From assembly GCA_016930535.1 (NCBI GenBank), contig JAFGGN010000097.1, forward strand, positions 1 through 64,000: a stretch of DNA of 64,000 bases, given 5' to 3'. The translations under genes were made by a program, and so were the position numbers. Origin of the DNA: a bacterium (lineage in GTDB: Bacteria; Zhuqueibacterota; QNDG01; JAFGCO01). The notes below the pieces were generated by a model. It had not been told where the DNA came from, did not search any database, and saw only the letters and a list, made by a program, of their open reading frames with translations. Below are positions 1 to 10,300 of the stretch, piece after piece; positions within the stretch are counted from its first letter, which is position 1; each line of letters opens with the position of its first letter.

Positions 1-30
1 CCGTTTCACCAATTCTCCGGTTCTCCGAAG

Positions 31-237
31 CATTCCCGTTCAGCGGTCCACGGCCTAATTTTTGTGTTTGGATTTTGGAATTTGGTGCCTGTAATTTATT
101 TGAATTTTGGGATTTGTCATTTGTGATTTACAACGGTCCGCGGTCTTGCCGTCTGCGGTCTATCAAAAGGGTCGGGCAGCGGGGACTCATATACCCATAC
201 ACTCATATACTCATATACCGCTTCCATGCGGTCAATA
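31..237. repeat. Degenerate intergenic repeat, copy A
   Basis: A non-coding stretch downstream of the TolC-like gene. It has tandem variants of 'tttggaatttgg', a GC-rich 'ggtccgcggtcttgccgtc' block, then 'gggcagcgggg' and a microsatellite-like 'ctcatatac' run. The same blocks occur in the same order at 53538-53747, and the GC-rich block occurs inverted at 63630-63660. Bases 1-30 hold nothing else recognisable. No gene is supported here. Confidence 0.8.
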
Positions 238-1521
238 TTAAAAATCCTCCCCCACCAGCTCCCCCGTCAGCCGCAGCAGCGTCATTTCATTCAGTTTCGT
301 ATCATACTTGGCGGATGAAAGCTGGCTCTGTGCGCGGATCAGATTGAGCTGGGCCTCGCGAAACTGTGTGGAAGTCACCTGCCCCAGTTGATACAGTTCC
401 TGTGTACGGATAAAATTCAATTCCGCAACGGAGAGGCTTCTCAGGGCCAGATCCCGCACATTGAGGCTCGTCTGAAAGGCCTGATACGCATTCACGACAT
501 CCCTTTCCAGTGTCAATTCCGTCTGATCCGCCAGCATCTCCTGGTTTTCGAGTGTCAGGTGCGCATTCTGCCTCTCTATATGCGTTTGCAGGCCGTTGAA
601 CAGATTGAACGTGACCGTGGCGCCCGCACGGACAGTTTTGGCAGGATCGTCGAAAGCCGGATCCCATCCCGGATTCAGCTGGCTGTAACCGTAAGAAGCG
701 GACAGATCCAGACGAGGCATATGGGCGGCTATGGCGGCACGGTAATCGGAACGCGCCTGCTTTTCTCGCCATCTGGCCGCTTCGAGCGCCGCATTCGACT
801 GCATGGCCCGGTTTAAAATATCCGTCAGGGAATCCTTCAGACCGATTACAACCGCTGTATCCACTGCAAACGGTGTATGCACGTCCCTGAACATGAGCAG
901 GTTCAGGCTCCTCAGATTCTGCTCCAACAGCAGATCGGCCTGGGCCAGGGTCACACTGTCCGCATTCAGATCCACCTGTGCGGACAGCACATCGATGGTC
1001 CGTGCCCGTCCGTACTCGGACCTGTTCACCACGCGTTCCAGACGCTCCTGTGAAATCCGCACCAGTTCCCGTGCGATCTGCCGGTTTTCAAATGCAGCAG
1101 CGGCATTATAATACCCGTCCGCCAGTTGCAGAACAATGGACTCGATCTGATTTCTGGCATCCAGGAGTCCGAGCTGCCTGCCGGCCTGAAGCCGCTGGAA
1201 CCGGTAAATATTCCCGAATCCGTCGAACAGGGTATAGGTCGCCTGCAACTGGGCGGAATTGCCGGTGGAAGCGTCCCATGGCGGCGTCTGGCTTTCCTCT
1301 TCAGAATAGGATGTTCCGGCACTGAGTGTAAACTTGGGTAGCAGACCTGCATTGCCAATCTGCGCCTGCCGTCCCGCAATATCTGCGTTGTTGCGCGCCA
1401 TCAGGATATTCGGATTCCGCGTCAGCACGAGATGAACGGCCCGTGGCAATGTCAGTGTTTCCTGCGCTTGTATCATAACTGCAGAAAACAGGCAGATGAA
1501 ATTCAGTATTTTTCTAAACAT
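238..1521 (-). CDS. TolC-like outer-membrane efflux channel
   Basis: Outer-membrane factor of a tripartite efflux pump, which lets substrate leave the periplasm. The 427-residue product starts with a signal peptide (about residues 1-19, ending near VMIQAQ). It has the long helical repeats typical of the OEP/TolC family, with two homologous halves; each half carries a 'LFDGF'/'LFNGL' barrel-strand motif (near residues 97 and 305). Length is normal for the family. The start lies 8 bp inside the end of the upstream RND pump gene, so the two are translationally coupled and make up an adaptor-pump-channel operon. Substrate cannot be read from the sequence. Confidence 0.93.
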   Translation of the reverse strand: MFRKILNFICLFSAVMIQAQETLTLPRAVHLVLTRNPNILMARNNADIAGRQAQIGNAGLLPKFTLSAGTSYSEEESQTPPWDASTGNSAQLQATYTLFDGFGNIYRFQRLQAGRQLGLLDARNQIESIVLQLADGYYNAAAAFENRQIARELVRISQERLERVVNRSEYGRARTIDVLSAQVDLNADSVTLAQADLLLEQNLRSLNLLMFRDVHTPFAVDTAVVIGLKDSLTDILNRAMQSNAALEAARWREKQARSDYRAAIAAHMPRLDLSASYGYSQLNPGWDPAFDDPAKTVRAGATVTFNLFNGLQTHIERQNAHLTLENQEMLADQTELTLERDVVNAYQAFQTSLNVRDLALRSLSVAELNFIRTQELYQLGQVTSTQFREAQLNLIRAQSQLSSAKYDTKLNEMTLLRLTGELVGEDF

Positions 1522-4500
1522 CCGTTGTCTCCTCAGTGCAGGGTCCGGACTGTTCCCTGACGAAGCGTTCCTCCCGCAGGGCCGGTTCGACCATCTCAGG
1601 AGTCAGTCGCTTTTTGGTAAAAATCCAGAACAGCTGAATGCGTATCCAGTTCGTGACAGTCAGAAGCGCCGGAAGCATCACCAGGGTAAGCAGGGTGCCG
1701 AATGCGAGTCCGTATGCCACGGAAATCGCCATGGGCGACAGAAACTGGGCCTGATGACTGCGCAAGAACACAAGCGGTCCCAGTCCGGCGATCGTTGTCA
1801 GCGATGTCAGTAAAACCGGACGGAAACGGGAAATGCCCGTTTCGAACAGGGCCTCGTGAAACGGGCGGCCATCCTTGATCTTCCGGTTGAACGTACTGAC
1901 AAGAACCAGGGAATCGTTGACCACGATGCCCGCCAGTGCAATGGCACCGAACCAGGAAAGCATGCTGACAATATATCCCTGAATGAAATGCCCCCAGAGC
2001 ACGCCGACAATGCTGAACGGAACCATCAGAAAGACCAGGGAGGCCTGAAGAAAAGACCGGAACGTCAGTACGATAATCAGGAACATCATGATCAGTATCG
2101 GCGGCACCACACGACGGATTGCATTCATGGTTTTCGCGTTTTCACGGCTCTGTCCCTCCATTAAAAACTGGATGTCCGGATATTTCTGCTTGATCTCCGG
2201 CAGAATGTCCCGCTGAATGTCCATCAGAATGTCGGGCACGGATTCTTTTGGATTGGTGATATCCGCCTCGACCTGAACCACGCGCTGGGCATCGATATGA
2301 TTTACGGTCATGACACCGCGTTCGATGGAGAATGTGGCGATCTCCCTCAGGGGAAAAGTCCGGCTGCCCGGGCCGTGTATGCGCATATCGCCCAGATTCA
2401 TCATGGATCGCCTGTCTTCTTCATCGTATCGCACCCAGATTTTGACTTCATCGATGCCCCTGAGCAGCCGCTGCGCCTCTGCCCCGAAAAATCCGGACCG
2501 GACCTGACTGACCACATCGGCCGTGGTCAGGCCCAGTGCAAAGGCCCGCTCCTTGAGCTGGATACGGATTTCCCTGAGACCCGGAGGATCATCATCCACA
2601 ACATCCTTCAGTTTGTCCAGTTTTCTGAATTCCGCCTTGAGATCCTCCTTGGCCTCCCTGAGCTGATCCAAATCGTTGCTGGCCAGGGCGATGGAAATGG
2701 GTTTACCCCAGAATCCGCTGCCCCCGAATTCCAGTTTTTCGGCTCCCGGAACAGATCCGACCTGATCACGAATCCGGTTCGTGGCTTCCATGGCGTCCCA
2801 GTCCCGGTACTGACTGCCGATCAGCGTCACGGACAGATTGCCCTGATGCGTGGCCGGACCGATGCGGCGCGAAATCGCTGTGACAAGATCCCTGCCGTGA
2901 TGCGTCCCCCGGAACCGGTCATTGACCTCCCATACATGATTCTCGATGGTGGCCATCAGGCTGTCCGTAATCGCGTCCGGCGTGCCCGCCGGCATCTCGA
3001 GAACGATGTCCACGTTACGCCGCTCGATAATGGGGAAAAACGTGGTTTTAATGATGCCGCCTTGCATCGCGCCGAGAGTGATGATATAAATGCCCACGGG
3101 AATCGCCAGAGCGGCCAACGGATACCGCTGCGACCACCGGAGCACCGGCGCATACACACGGTCCCTGAATGCAAAAAGCACTTCTTCCGCACGCCGCTCG
3201 AACCGTCCCTTGCGGTTGGTCTGCCTGCATAATGCCTTGGAATGGGCGATATGCGCCGGCAGGATAAACGTGGCTTCCAGAAGCGAGATCATGAGCGAGG
3301 CGATTACGACGAATGCCAGGTCCCGGGAACGGTCTCCAAGTCCCCCTTCCAGAAAGAAAAAAGTAAGAAAAATAACCACGGTGGTCAGAATGGACGAAAA
3401 AACGGAAGGCAGAACCTCGAGGGTTCCGTTGACCGCCGCAGGAATCGGCTTCTCGCCGCGCTCATGATGCTGGTATATATTCTCGGCAATGACGATGCCG
3501 TCATCCACCAGAATGCCGAGCACGAGTATCATGCCCAGGAGCGACATCACATTGATGGTGAGACCGTAAAACGGACCCAGCATGGTCATGCCGGCAAATG
3601 AGATGGGAATCGAGATCGCCACCCAGAACGCCATTCTCGGATTCAGTGAAAGCGACAGGAACAGCAGCACCAGGACGAGGCCTAAAAGACCGTTGCTGCT
3701 CAGAATATCGATGCGTTCCTGTATCACCTCCGAACCGTCGCGCACTATATAGGTTTGTATATCCGTATGTGATTCATTGAACGTTTTCAGATACGCCTTC
3801 ACGATCCGCGTCACCTGAAACAGATCCTCCTGATTCGTATTCTGGACGGTTACAAGTACCGCACGTTTGCCGTTATGATAAACCCGGTTCGGATTCTCGG
3901 ACCAGCGGTCGGACAGATCGGCCACATCCTTGAGCCGTATGAGCACGCCTTCGGGTGTGGATTTTAACAGATGATTGGCCAGCTCTTCCGCATAGTAAGC
4001 CTTGACATCGGCGCGTATCAGCATTTCCTCGCGCAGGCCCTTGATCTTCCCTCCCGTCATCTTCACATTCGCATTGCGCACGGCATTCAGCACTTCATTG
4101 AACGTGAGCTCATAAGCCCTCAGATCCTTTTCACGCAGGGCGATTTCTATTTCCTCATCCGGAAATCCTGAAAGGGATACTTTTGAAATGCCGTCCTTCG
4201 ACAGCAGGTCCCTTTCGACACGGCGGGCCTCTTTTTTCAACTCCGCGAGGGATGCTTCGCCGGCCAGAACGAAATCGATGGCAAAATTGCGGGCTTCCTG
4301 ACGGTAAATGGTCAGCCGTTCCATACCCACGGGGAAGGAACTGACCTGATTGACCGCATCCTTGACATCCTGAAGAACGATATTGATGTCATATCCCGTA
4401 AGCACGGTCACGGTGATCCGACAGGCATTCTCACTGGAAACCGACGTGACACGCTCGATGCCTGTGACACCTTTCAGATTGTCCTCGATTTTCAGGACGA

Positions 4501-4690
4501 TCGCTTCTTCGATTTCCTCCGGAGAGGCCCCGGGATAGAACGTGGAAATCATGATGATTCTGCTGGGAACAATCGGGAAAAAAGTGGTTTTCAGGGATTT
4601 GAAGCCCACCCAGCCGAACACCAGCAGAGTGACCAGAATGACATTCCCCAGGAGCGGATATTTGATGAAAAGGCGAAGCACGTTTTTCAT
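1514..4690 (-). CDS. RND efflux transporter, AcrB/HAE-1-like inner-membrane pump
   Basis: Proton-driven inner-membrane pump of the resistance-nodulation-division superfamily. At 1058 residues it has the usual RND length, with one N-terminal transmembrane helix, two large periplasmic loops and two helix bundles. The TM4 region reads 'GILVDDGIVIAENIYQH', containing the paired aspartates of the proton relay. The second half has the matching 'ALAGIVVNDSLVLVS' segment. The start codon overlaps the adaptor stop (ATGA) and the gene's end overlaps the TolC-like gene. Multidrug or lipid-like substrates are both possible. Confidence 0.95.
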   Translation of the reverse strand: MKNVLRLFIKYPLLGNVILVTLLVFGWVGFKSLKTTFFPIVPSRIIMISTFYPGASPEEIEEAIVLKIEDNLKGVTGIERVTSVSSENACRITVTVLTGYDINIVLQDVKDAVNQVSSFPVGMERLTIYRQEARNFAIDFVLAGEASLAELKKEARRVERDLLSKDGISKVSLSGFPDEEIEIALREKDLRAYELTFNEVLNAVRNANVKMTGGKIKGLREEMLIRADVKAYYAEELANHLLKSTPEGVLIRLKDVADLSDRWSENPNRVYHNGKRAVLVTVQNTNQEDLFQVTRIVKAYLKTFNESHTDIQTYIVRDGSEVIQERIDILSSNGLLGLVLVLLFLSLSLNPRMAFWVAISIPISFAGMTMLGPFYGLTINVMSLLGMILVLGILVDDGIVIAENIYQHHERGEKPIPAAVNGTLEVLPSVFSSILTTVVIFLTFFFLEGGLGDRSRDLAFVVIASLMISLLEATFILPAHIAHSKALCRQTNRKGRFERRAEEVLFAFRDRVYAPVLRWSQRYPLAALAIPVGIYIITLGAMQGGIIKTTFFPIIERRNVDIVLEMPAGTPDAITDSLMATIENHVWEVNDRFRGTHHGRDLVTAISRRIGPATHQGNLSVTLIGSQYRDWDAMEATNRIRDQVGSVPGAEKLEFGGSGFWGKPISIALASNDLDQLREAKEDLKAEFRKLDKLKDVVDDDPPGLREIRIQLKERAFALGLTTADVVSQVRSGFFGAEAQRLLRGIDEVKIWVRYDEEDRRSMMNLGDMRIHGPGSRTFPLREIATFSIERGVMTVNHIDAQRVVQVEADITNPKESVPDILMDIQRDILPEIKQKYPDIQFLMEGQSRENAKTMNAIRRVVPPILIMMFLIIVLTFRSFLQASLVFLMVPFSIVGVLWGHFIQGYIVSMLSWFGAIALAGIVVNDSLVLVSTFNRKIKDGRPFHEALFETGISRFRPVLLTSLTTIAGLGPLVFLRSHQAQFLSPMAISVAYGLAFGTLLTLVMLPALLTVTNWIRIQLFWIFTKKRLTPEMVEPALREERFVREQSGPCTEETTDV

Positions 4691-5844
4691 GACCGATCAC
4701 CTTTCCCGGTATCGGAATAATCGGGTTTCCCCGCGTCCGGAGCGGCCGGCAGCCGTATGCCCGGTCTGGCTTCCGGCCACACTTCAAACAGCAGCTGCAT
4801 GCCGTCTGTCAGGCCCCTCACCAGCACATATTCCCCTTTTTCTGAAACAACCGTAACGGGATGGAGCGTCAGTACGGAATCCCGGACCACATACACCTGA
4901 TTGCCGACAAGCAGGTCCCGTTTAAGCCTGACGACATCCGGAATTGCCGAGCCTTGTGCGGTTGCACTCATGTACATGCCGTCCCGAAGACGCTGATCCC
5001 TCGAATGGATATACACCTTGACGGTCATCGATGCCCTGTCCAGGACCGAATTGATACGCTGAATGGTCCCCCGAAACTCTCCGGGCATATCCTCGGATGT
5101 CATTTTCACCGGCTGACCCGTGCGCAGTTGTTCTGCTTCGTCCAGTGTGACCGAGGCTTCCATTTCATACAATCCGGTTCCCGCCAGTTCACCCAGTTTC
5201 TGACCGGTCCTTATCAGTGTGCCCGGATTCACTTCGGTTGTGGCGATAATACCCGGAAAAGGCGCCCTGATCGTATATTTTTCGAGCGTGGCTTCCATGC
5301 TTTTAATCGTATAGTACTGCTGATAGATGTTCCTTGATGCGATATAGTAGCGTTCCTGATCCGAAGATGCTTCTGGCAGCGGACCGAGATTCTGATGAAT
5401 ATCATAACCGGAAAGATAATCCTGCCAAATAACGGCGCTGTTCGGAAAATCGATTTGTAGATCCGGCAAGAGAAGCGTGATCTGGTTCATGAGAGCGCTT
5501 CTCTGGGCCAACACATTGTTTCTGAACACACCGTCGTCGATTTTCAGCAGCACCTGACCGGCCTCGAAGAATAAACCCGCCCTGAACGGCGGATCCGTGA
5601 CCTGAAGCACCCCGGATACTTCCGCATAGATGTCCGCACGGTGATACGCGTACAGGGGACCGGTCATTTCAATTTCCAAGGACACATTCTGATGCACCAC
5701 CGTTTTTATGACAGGGGGTTTGATCAGATCCGAAGCGGGCCTCCGTTTCATGGGTTCTTTCTGCTGGCTGAGTATCTGCCCGATAATCACGGCCATAATT
5801 AAAATAGTCCCCGCCATGATCCAATGTTTTGATATTTTTTTCAT
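4687..5844 (-). CDS. RND periplasmic adaptor (membrane fusion protein)
   Basis: Bridges the inner-membrane pump and the outer-membrane channel. The 385-residue protein has an N-terminal membrane anchor (about residues 9-26) followed by a lipoyl/barrel-sandwich half ('GPLYAYHRADIYAEVSGVL'). A helical hairpin comes next, then the returning half ('YTIRAPFPGIIATTEVNPG') and a beta-barrel/membrane-proximal domain. First gene of the three-gene efflux operon; stop overlaps the RND start by 4 bp. A candidate promoter lies at 5936-5964. Confidence 0.93.
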   Translation of the reverse strand: MKKISKHWIMAGTILIMAVIIGQILSQQKEPMKRRPASDLIKPPVIKTVVHQNVSLEIEMTGPLYAYHRADIYAEVSGVLQVTDPPFRAGLFFEAGQVLLKIDDGVFRNNVLAQRSALMNQITLLLPDLQIDFPNSAVIWQDYLSGYDIHQNLGPLPEASSDQERYYIASRNIYQQYYTIKSMEATLEKYTIRAPFPGIIATTEVNPGTLIRTGQKLGELAGTGLYEMEASVTLDEAEQLRTGQPVKMTSEDMPGEFRGTIQRINSVLDRASMTVKVYIHSRDQRLRDGMYMSATAQGSAIPDVVRLKRDLLVGNQVYVVRDSVLTLHPVTVVSEKGEYVLVRGLTDGMQLLFEVWPEARPGIRLPAAPDAGKPDYSDTGKGDRS

Positions 5845-5935
5845 GCCTGCTCCGAATCATTCATGATTTTTTGAATTCCGGTCCACAACCATCTGCGCGG
5901 ACGATATGGCCATTTTTCAATTTCAGCCATCCGAG

Positions 5936-5964
5936 AATGTATATCTGAATTTTGACAATGTCAA
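5936..5964 (-). promoter_or_regulatory. Candidate promoter of efflux operon with inverted repeat
   Basis: On the minus strand TTGACA (5964-5959) and TACATT (5941-5936) are separated by exactly 17 bp, giving a start near 5929 and a leader of about 85 nt. The -35 box is part of an inverted repeat, TTGAC-AAT-GTCAA (5952-5964), which could be an operator. No regulator gene is adjacent. Confidence 0.5.
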
Positions 5965-6009
5965 GCCGTCATTTGTTCCGTTAAATTGATACCATGCCGC
6001 CAATTTTAT

Positions 6010-6038
6010 TTGATCCTTCGATTGTTTCATCTTATATT
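6010..6038 (+). promoter_or_regulatory. Candidate sigma-70-type promoter of the oxidoreductase gene
   Basis: TTGATC (6010-6015), 17 bp, TATATT (6033-6038). This predicts transcription from about 6045, 26 nt before the ATG at 6071. It matches the TTGnnn-17-TATATT pattern found at several other genes in the window. Confidence 0.55.
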
Positions 6039-6070
6039 GCAGAAACACGGATTTTATCCCTGGAGGACTC

Positions 6071-7228
6071 ATGTTCGATATAAAAACCGCCATTGCCGGT
6101 GCCGGCTTTATGGGACCCGCCCACACCGAGGCCTTGAGGCGTATCGGTGTCACTGTCACCGGGATACTGGGCGTCGATCCGGAAGAATCATTGAAAGCCG
6201 CGGATCGCCTCGGACTGCCTAAAGCGTATAAAGATTTCAAAGAAATGCTCAATGACGTAGAGGTTGAGGTCATTCACCTGACCACGCCCAATAAACTGCA
6301 TTTCAGCATGGCCAGAGAGGCGTTGAAGGCGGGCAAACATGTGCTGTGCGAAAAACCGCTGGCCATGACCGCGAAAGAATCCGGTGAGCTGGTCCAAATC
6401 GTCCGCGAAACCGGTCTCAAGGCGGGCGTGAATTACAACATGCGATTTTATCCGCTCTGTCTCCAAGCCCGGGAAATGGTGATACAGGGTACTGTCGGGA
6501 CCCTGCACTCGATCACGGGCAGTTATGTGCAGGACTGGCTGCTGTTCCCCACGGATTACAACTGGCGCGTGCTCGCATCCGAAGGAGGCGCAGTGCGGGC
6601 CGTCGGCGATATCGGCACACACTGGATGGACCTCGTTCAGCATATATCCGGGCTCCGGATTTCAGAGGTATTCGCGGACCTGCATACCGTACACCCGGTG
6701 CGTAAACGCCCCAAGGGCGAAGTGGAAACATTTTCAGGCAGGATAACGGATGATAGAGCCACCGATGACATCCGGATCGATACGGAAGACTGCGGCTCCG
6801 TTCTGTTGCATTTCGACAACGGCGCCCGGGGCAATCTGTGGGTATCCCAGGCCACGGCCGGCAGGAAGAACTGCCTGAAATTCGAATTGGCGGGTGAAAA
6901 AAAATCGGTATTCTGGAACAGCGAAAGTCCCAACGAGATATGGCTGGGCGACCGCATGCAGGCGAATGCGATCCTGATGAAGGATCCGTCACTCCTGTCG
7001 GATCCGGTCCGTCCGTACGCCGGGTATCCGGGCGGGCACAACGAAGGGTATCCGGATACGTTTAAACAGTGTTTTACATCATTTTATTCGGACATTGCAG
7101 GAAAACAGCCGGCCTTACCGCCGCTGTATGCCACATTTGAACAGGGACATCACGAAATTGTTCTGTGCGAGGCCATTCTCGAAAGCCACCGGACTGGAAA
7201 GTGGGTAAAAATTTCTGAGTCGTATTAG
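6071..7228 (+). CDS. Gfo/Idh/MocA-family NAD(P)-dependent oxidoreductase
   Basis: Cytosolic dehydrogenase of the glucose-fructose oxidoreductase family, usually acting on sugars, inositols or sugar derivatives. The Rossmann motif '[15 protein letters not shown]' is at residues 6-20 and the family 'CEKPLA' motif near residue 95. A '[10 protein letters not shown]' segment near residue 180 supplies the usual catalytic Asp/His. The 385-residue length is normal. The ATG has a strong upstream GGAGGA. It stands alone between the divergent efflux operon and the convergent pentose operon, so the substrate is not indicated by context. Confidence 0.92.
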   Translation: MFDIKTAIAGAGFMGPAHTEALRRIGVTVTGILGVDPEESLKAADRLGLPKAYKDFKEMLNDVEVEVIHLTTPNKLHFSMAREALKAGKHVLCEKPLAMTAKESGELVQIVRETGLKAGVNYNMRFYPLCLQAREMVIQGTVGTLHSITGSYVQDWLLFPTDYNWRVLASEGGAVRAVGDIGTHWMDLVQHISGLRISEVFADLHTVHPVRKRPKGEVETFSGRITDDRATDDIRIDTEDCGSVLLHFDNGARGNLWVSQATAGRKNCLKFELAGEKKSVFWNSESPNEIWLGDRMQANAILMKDPSLLSDPVRPYAGYPGGHNEGYPDTFKQCFTSFYSDIAGKQPALPPLYATFEQGHHEIVLCEAILESHRTGKWVKISESY

Positions 7229-7253
7229 AGGAAAAACCGGAATGTGAAACGGT

Positions 7254-7325
7254 GAAACGGAGAGACGGTGATAAATGGGCACCGGCCCTTTCTCCCCGTT
7301 TCTCCGTCTCTCAATACTCCGTTTC
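7254..7325. repeat. Inverted repeat between convergent genes
   Basis: GAAACGG-AGAGACGG (7254-7268) pairs with AGAGACGG's complement at 7304-7311 and GAAACGG's complement at 7319-7325, leaving a 7-nt bulge. It sits in the gap between the oxidoreductase and the convergent GH43 gene and could fold in either transcript. The 'aaacggaga' wording recurs in the long intergenic repeats. Confidence 0.5.
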
Positions 7326-7366
7326 AACAATTTCACGAAGTGCGGAACTTGCCTGTATTGCTTCAA

Positions 7367-10300
7367 TTATCTCATCAGCATCATCTTCCGTGTCTGCGTA
7401 TAACGGTCGGTCACGAACCTGCAGAAATAAATACCCGACGCCTGGCGATCCGCGTTCCACCGGACCGCGTGGATCCCGCTTTCCATCATCCCGTTGGCCA
7501 GTAAGGCCACCTGATTACCCAAAATGTCGTATATCATGATTTTTACCCGGGCCGCTTCAGGAAGTGTAAACGTGATTTTTGTACTGGGATTGAACGGATT
7601 CGGGTAATTCTGAAACAGCTCGAACCGGGTTGGGCCGGCTCCGGCCTGCGCTTCCACGGCCGACGAGGCACTGAACTGTCCCACGGCAAAAGGTCCCAGC
7701 ACGGTGATCCCGGACCGGGAAACGGTTCTCGGAAAATCGATCAGCTGCACCGTGTAGTCTCCCGATCCGGCTTCCGTGGTATCCGACATATTGAAGATCC
7801 GTGAATTGGCCTCACGATCGGTCCTGAACAGAGGGTCCTCGGCGGCGTTCAGCCAGCCAAATTCGAGCGTATAATCGCCTCCTCCATCCGTTTTCTCAGC
7901 AATGTTCCATAAAAGCTTCAGTCTCCCGCCGTAGGGCGAAGCCTCGCCGTCCCTTACCACACCCACGGTAATGTCGTCCGAATCACCCTGATTTGTAATC
8001 GTAAGCGGAGAATAACTGGAGGTGCCGACCGGGAACCGTGCAGGTGCATTTCCCACGGACAGCAGCGTGAGCTTCCCGCCGTCACCCGTGTCGATATATT
8101 CCGAAGATGTACCTCCCGACACTGATTCAGCGGTCAGCGAGTTTGTTCCGACATCCAGCCTGGACAGAAGCGATACGGTTTTCACCGTACGCGATGCATG
8201 CAGGTCTACCCTCCGTTCATTGGTTACGACAAGGGAGGAGGGACCGTTCTCGGCCGGAAATTCAGTATCCGCCGTAATCTGACCCTCTCTGCCCGAATAG
8301 GTCAGTATGCCATCCGGGCCGTATATCAGCGTGAATCCGCCGGTAACAACAGAACCTGCTCTCAATTCCAGATTACCGTTTATACGCACATTACCGGAGA
8401 GCGTCACACCTGCTGCATTGTCGATCAGGAGGTCCGACACCGACTCCGGCATCACGGATCCGGTCACCTGGGCATCTGTGCCGTTGAATCCGAATCCTGA
8501 TCCGGTTTCGAATGTCCGATCCCCGGAGTTATGAACCGCATCATCGATTCCACCGCTTAGTGCCGTGACCAGCATACCGCCCTTCCTGAGCAGAAACTTA
8601 CCGCTCCCCTCAAGGATGCTGGATCCCATATCGAGCACCGCACCGCTGTCCACCTGCACCGGGAAACCGCCGCCTCCATAGGTGACATCCGATAAAGTCA
8701 GCAGTTGTGAACTGTCATGACAGCTGAATATAAAGGACGCGCCTTCCGGATTGGAATTCTGAACCGTGGCGTTCGTGATGGAAACATCTCCGGCAGTCAG
8801 GATCCACGATGTGGTTCCGGTGCCGCCCTGAGATCCCCGGCTCACCGAAAAATTGCCGCCCGTCACTTCAATATTGCCGTCCTGTGTAATCCCGATGGAC
8901 GTATTCGCATTGCTTGTGCCGTTCGATGAAAACTGGCCCCCGGACTGGATGATGTCCCCTTTTATATGGACAACTGCTCCGGTTCCGGACGACGGTGCGC
9001 ACATCTGCCAGCGCCCCGATCCCGTGCTTTCGATCATGATATGGCCGCCGATGACATTGCCGTTCCATTTCATGCTTTTGTTGCCGGACTGGTCCGGGCA
9101 GTTCCAGAGGACATGATAAAAATCCTGATTGCCGTTCGAAGGGGCTGTATCCACGACATGGTCTATGACACAGACCGCATCCTTCCTCCACTCCGCCGCA
9201 GGTATGGTTCCGCCGTCCTGGGCATGCCTGTAAGTCCCCCCATTGAGAAAATTGAGCACTGCCCCGCTTTCACTGTCAATATCCCCTTCATTGACGACTT
9301 CCCCCAGAACGATCAGATCGGCGCCCACACTGTTGGCGATCGTCAGCACGCTCCCTTCAGCGATTTTCAGAACGCCGCCTGAAGCGACGACCAGCTGATC
9401 CGCGGTCGCCGGGGCCGCGACCGTAATCGTATCCCCTTCCAGAACGGCAATAATTCCGTCGTCCGTCTGCGGTGCACGGGGGGCCGGAGCAACCCAGTCC
9501 GTGCCGTCATGCCATGCCCAGGCGGCCGGATCGTCAAAATCGCCGGACTGCGAGGATTTGAACTCACCGGCCGGGCGGTAATAATCCGTTCCGCTGTCGA
9601 AGGCTTCCACGCTGAAATAATATTCCACACCGTGATTCAGGCTGTGCATGGCCACGCTGTCCGTATCGTAAACCATGTAGTTGTTGTACAATTTCTCCGG
9701 CGAAATGCCGTACCGTATGATGTAGCCGTCCGCTCCTTCAACCGCATCCCAGCGTATCACAGCATCCCGGCCGTCCGCTGCACTCCGGTCGACCGTAAAT
9801 CCGTTGACCGGAGTAAACACCGCCTGAGCAAAATTTCCGAACACACGCAGGTCCCGCACCGCGAAATTTCCGCCTCCCGGCGTGTATACATTCGTCAGTT
9901 TCACGTACCGTGCCTGAACCGGCTGGACCAGTTCAATGTAATCGTGAGGCACATCCTCCTGATTCTGGCTCTTGTCCGCCAAGATGTCCCAGTTCAACCC
10001 GTCCGAAGAGGTCTCGAGCAGGTATTGCTCGTACAGCACGACATCCCGGCCCCGGACCAGGTCCGGATTGGTGCCATGCTCGGCGAAATTTATCTGAACC
10101 GCCTCGATGCTGCACGCCTTGCCCAGATCGACCATGAGCCATTCATCCGTGCCTCCCGTTGCGGCGCTCCAGTATGTCCGCACTTCTTCATCCACAGCCA
10201 GGTTCACCTCATGATCCGTCAGCCAGGACGATGCAGTCACCATCTTTTTATGGGAGAGCAGCAGCATGCCTGCAAAATGATCCCCGGCCTGTATTTCGGG

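Noticed and set aside
188..218. Tandem 'ctcatatac' units as a CRISPR-like array
   Set aside because: Units are about 9 bp, imperfect and without spacers; part of the intergenic repeat.
75..347. Short plus-strand frame in repeat copy A
   Set aside because: Encoded by degenerate repeat and by the antisense of the TolC-like 3' end.
2297..3232. Plus-strand frame of about 310 codons inside the RND pump gene
   Set aside because: Antisense to conserved transporter sequence.
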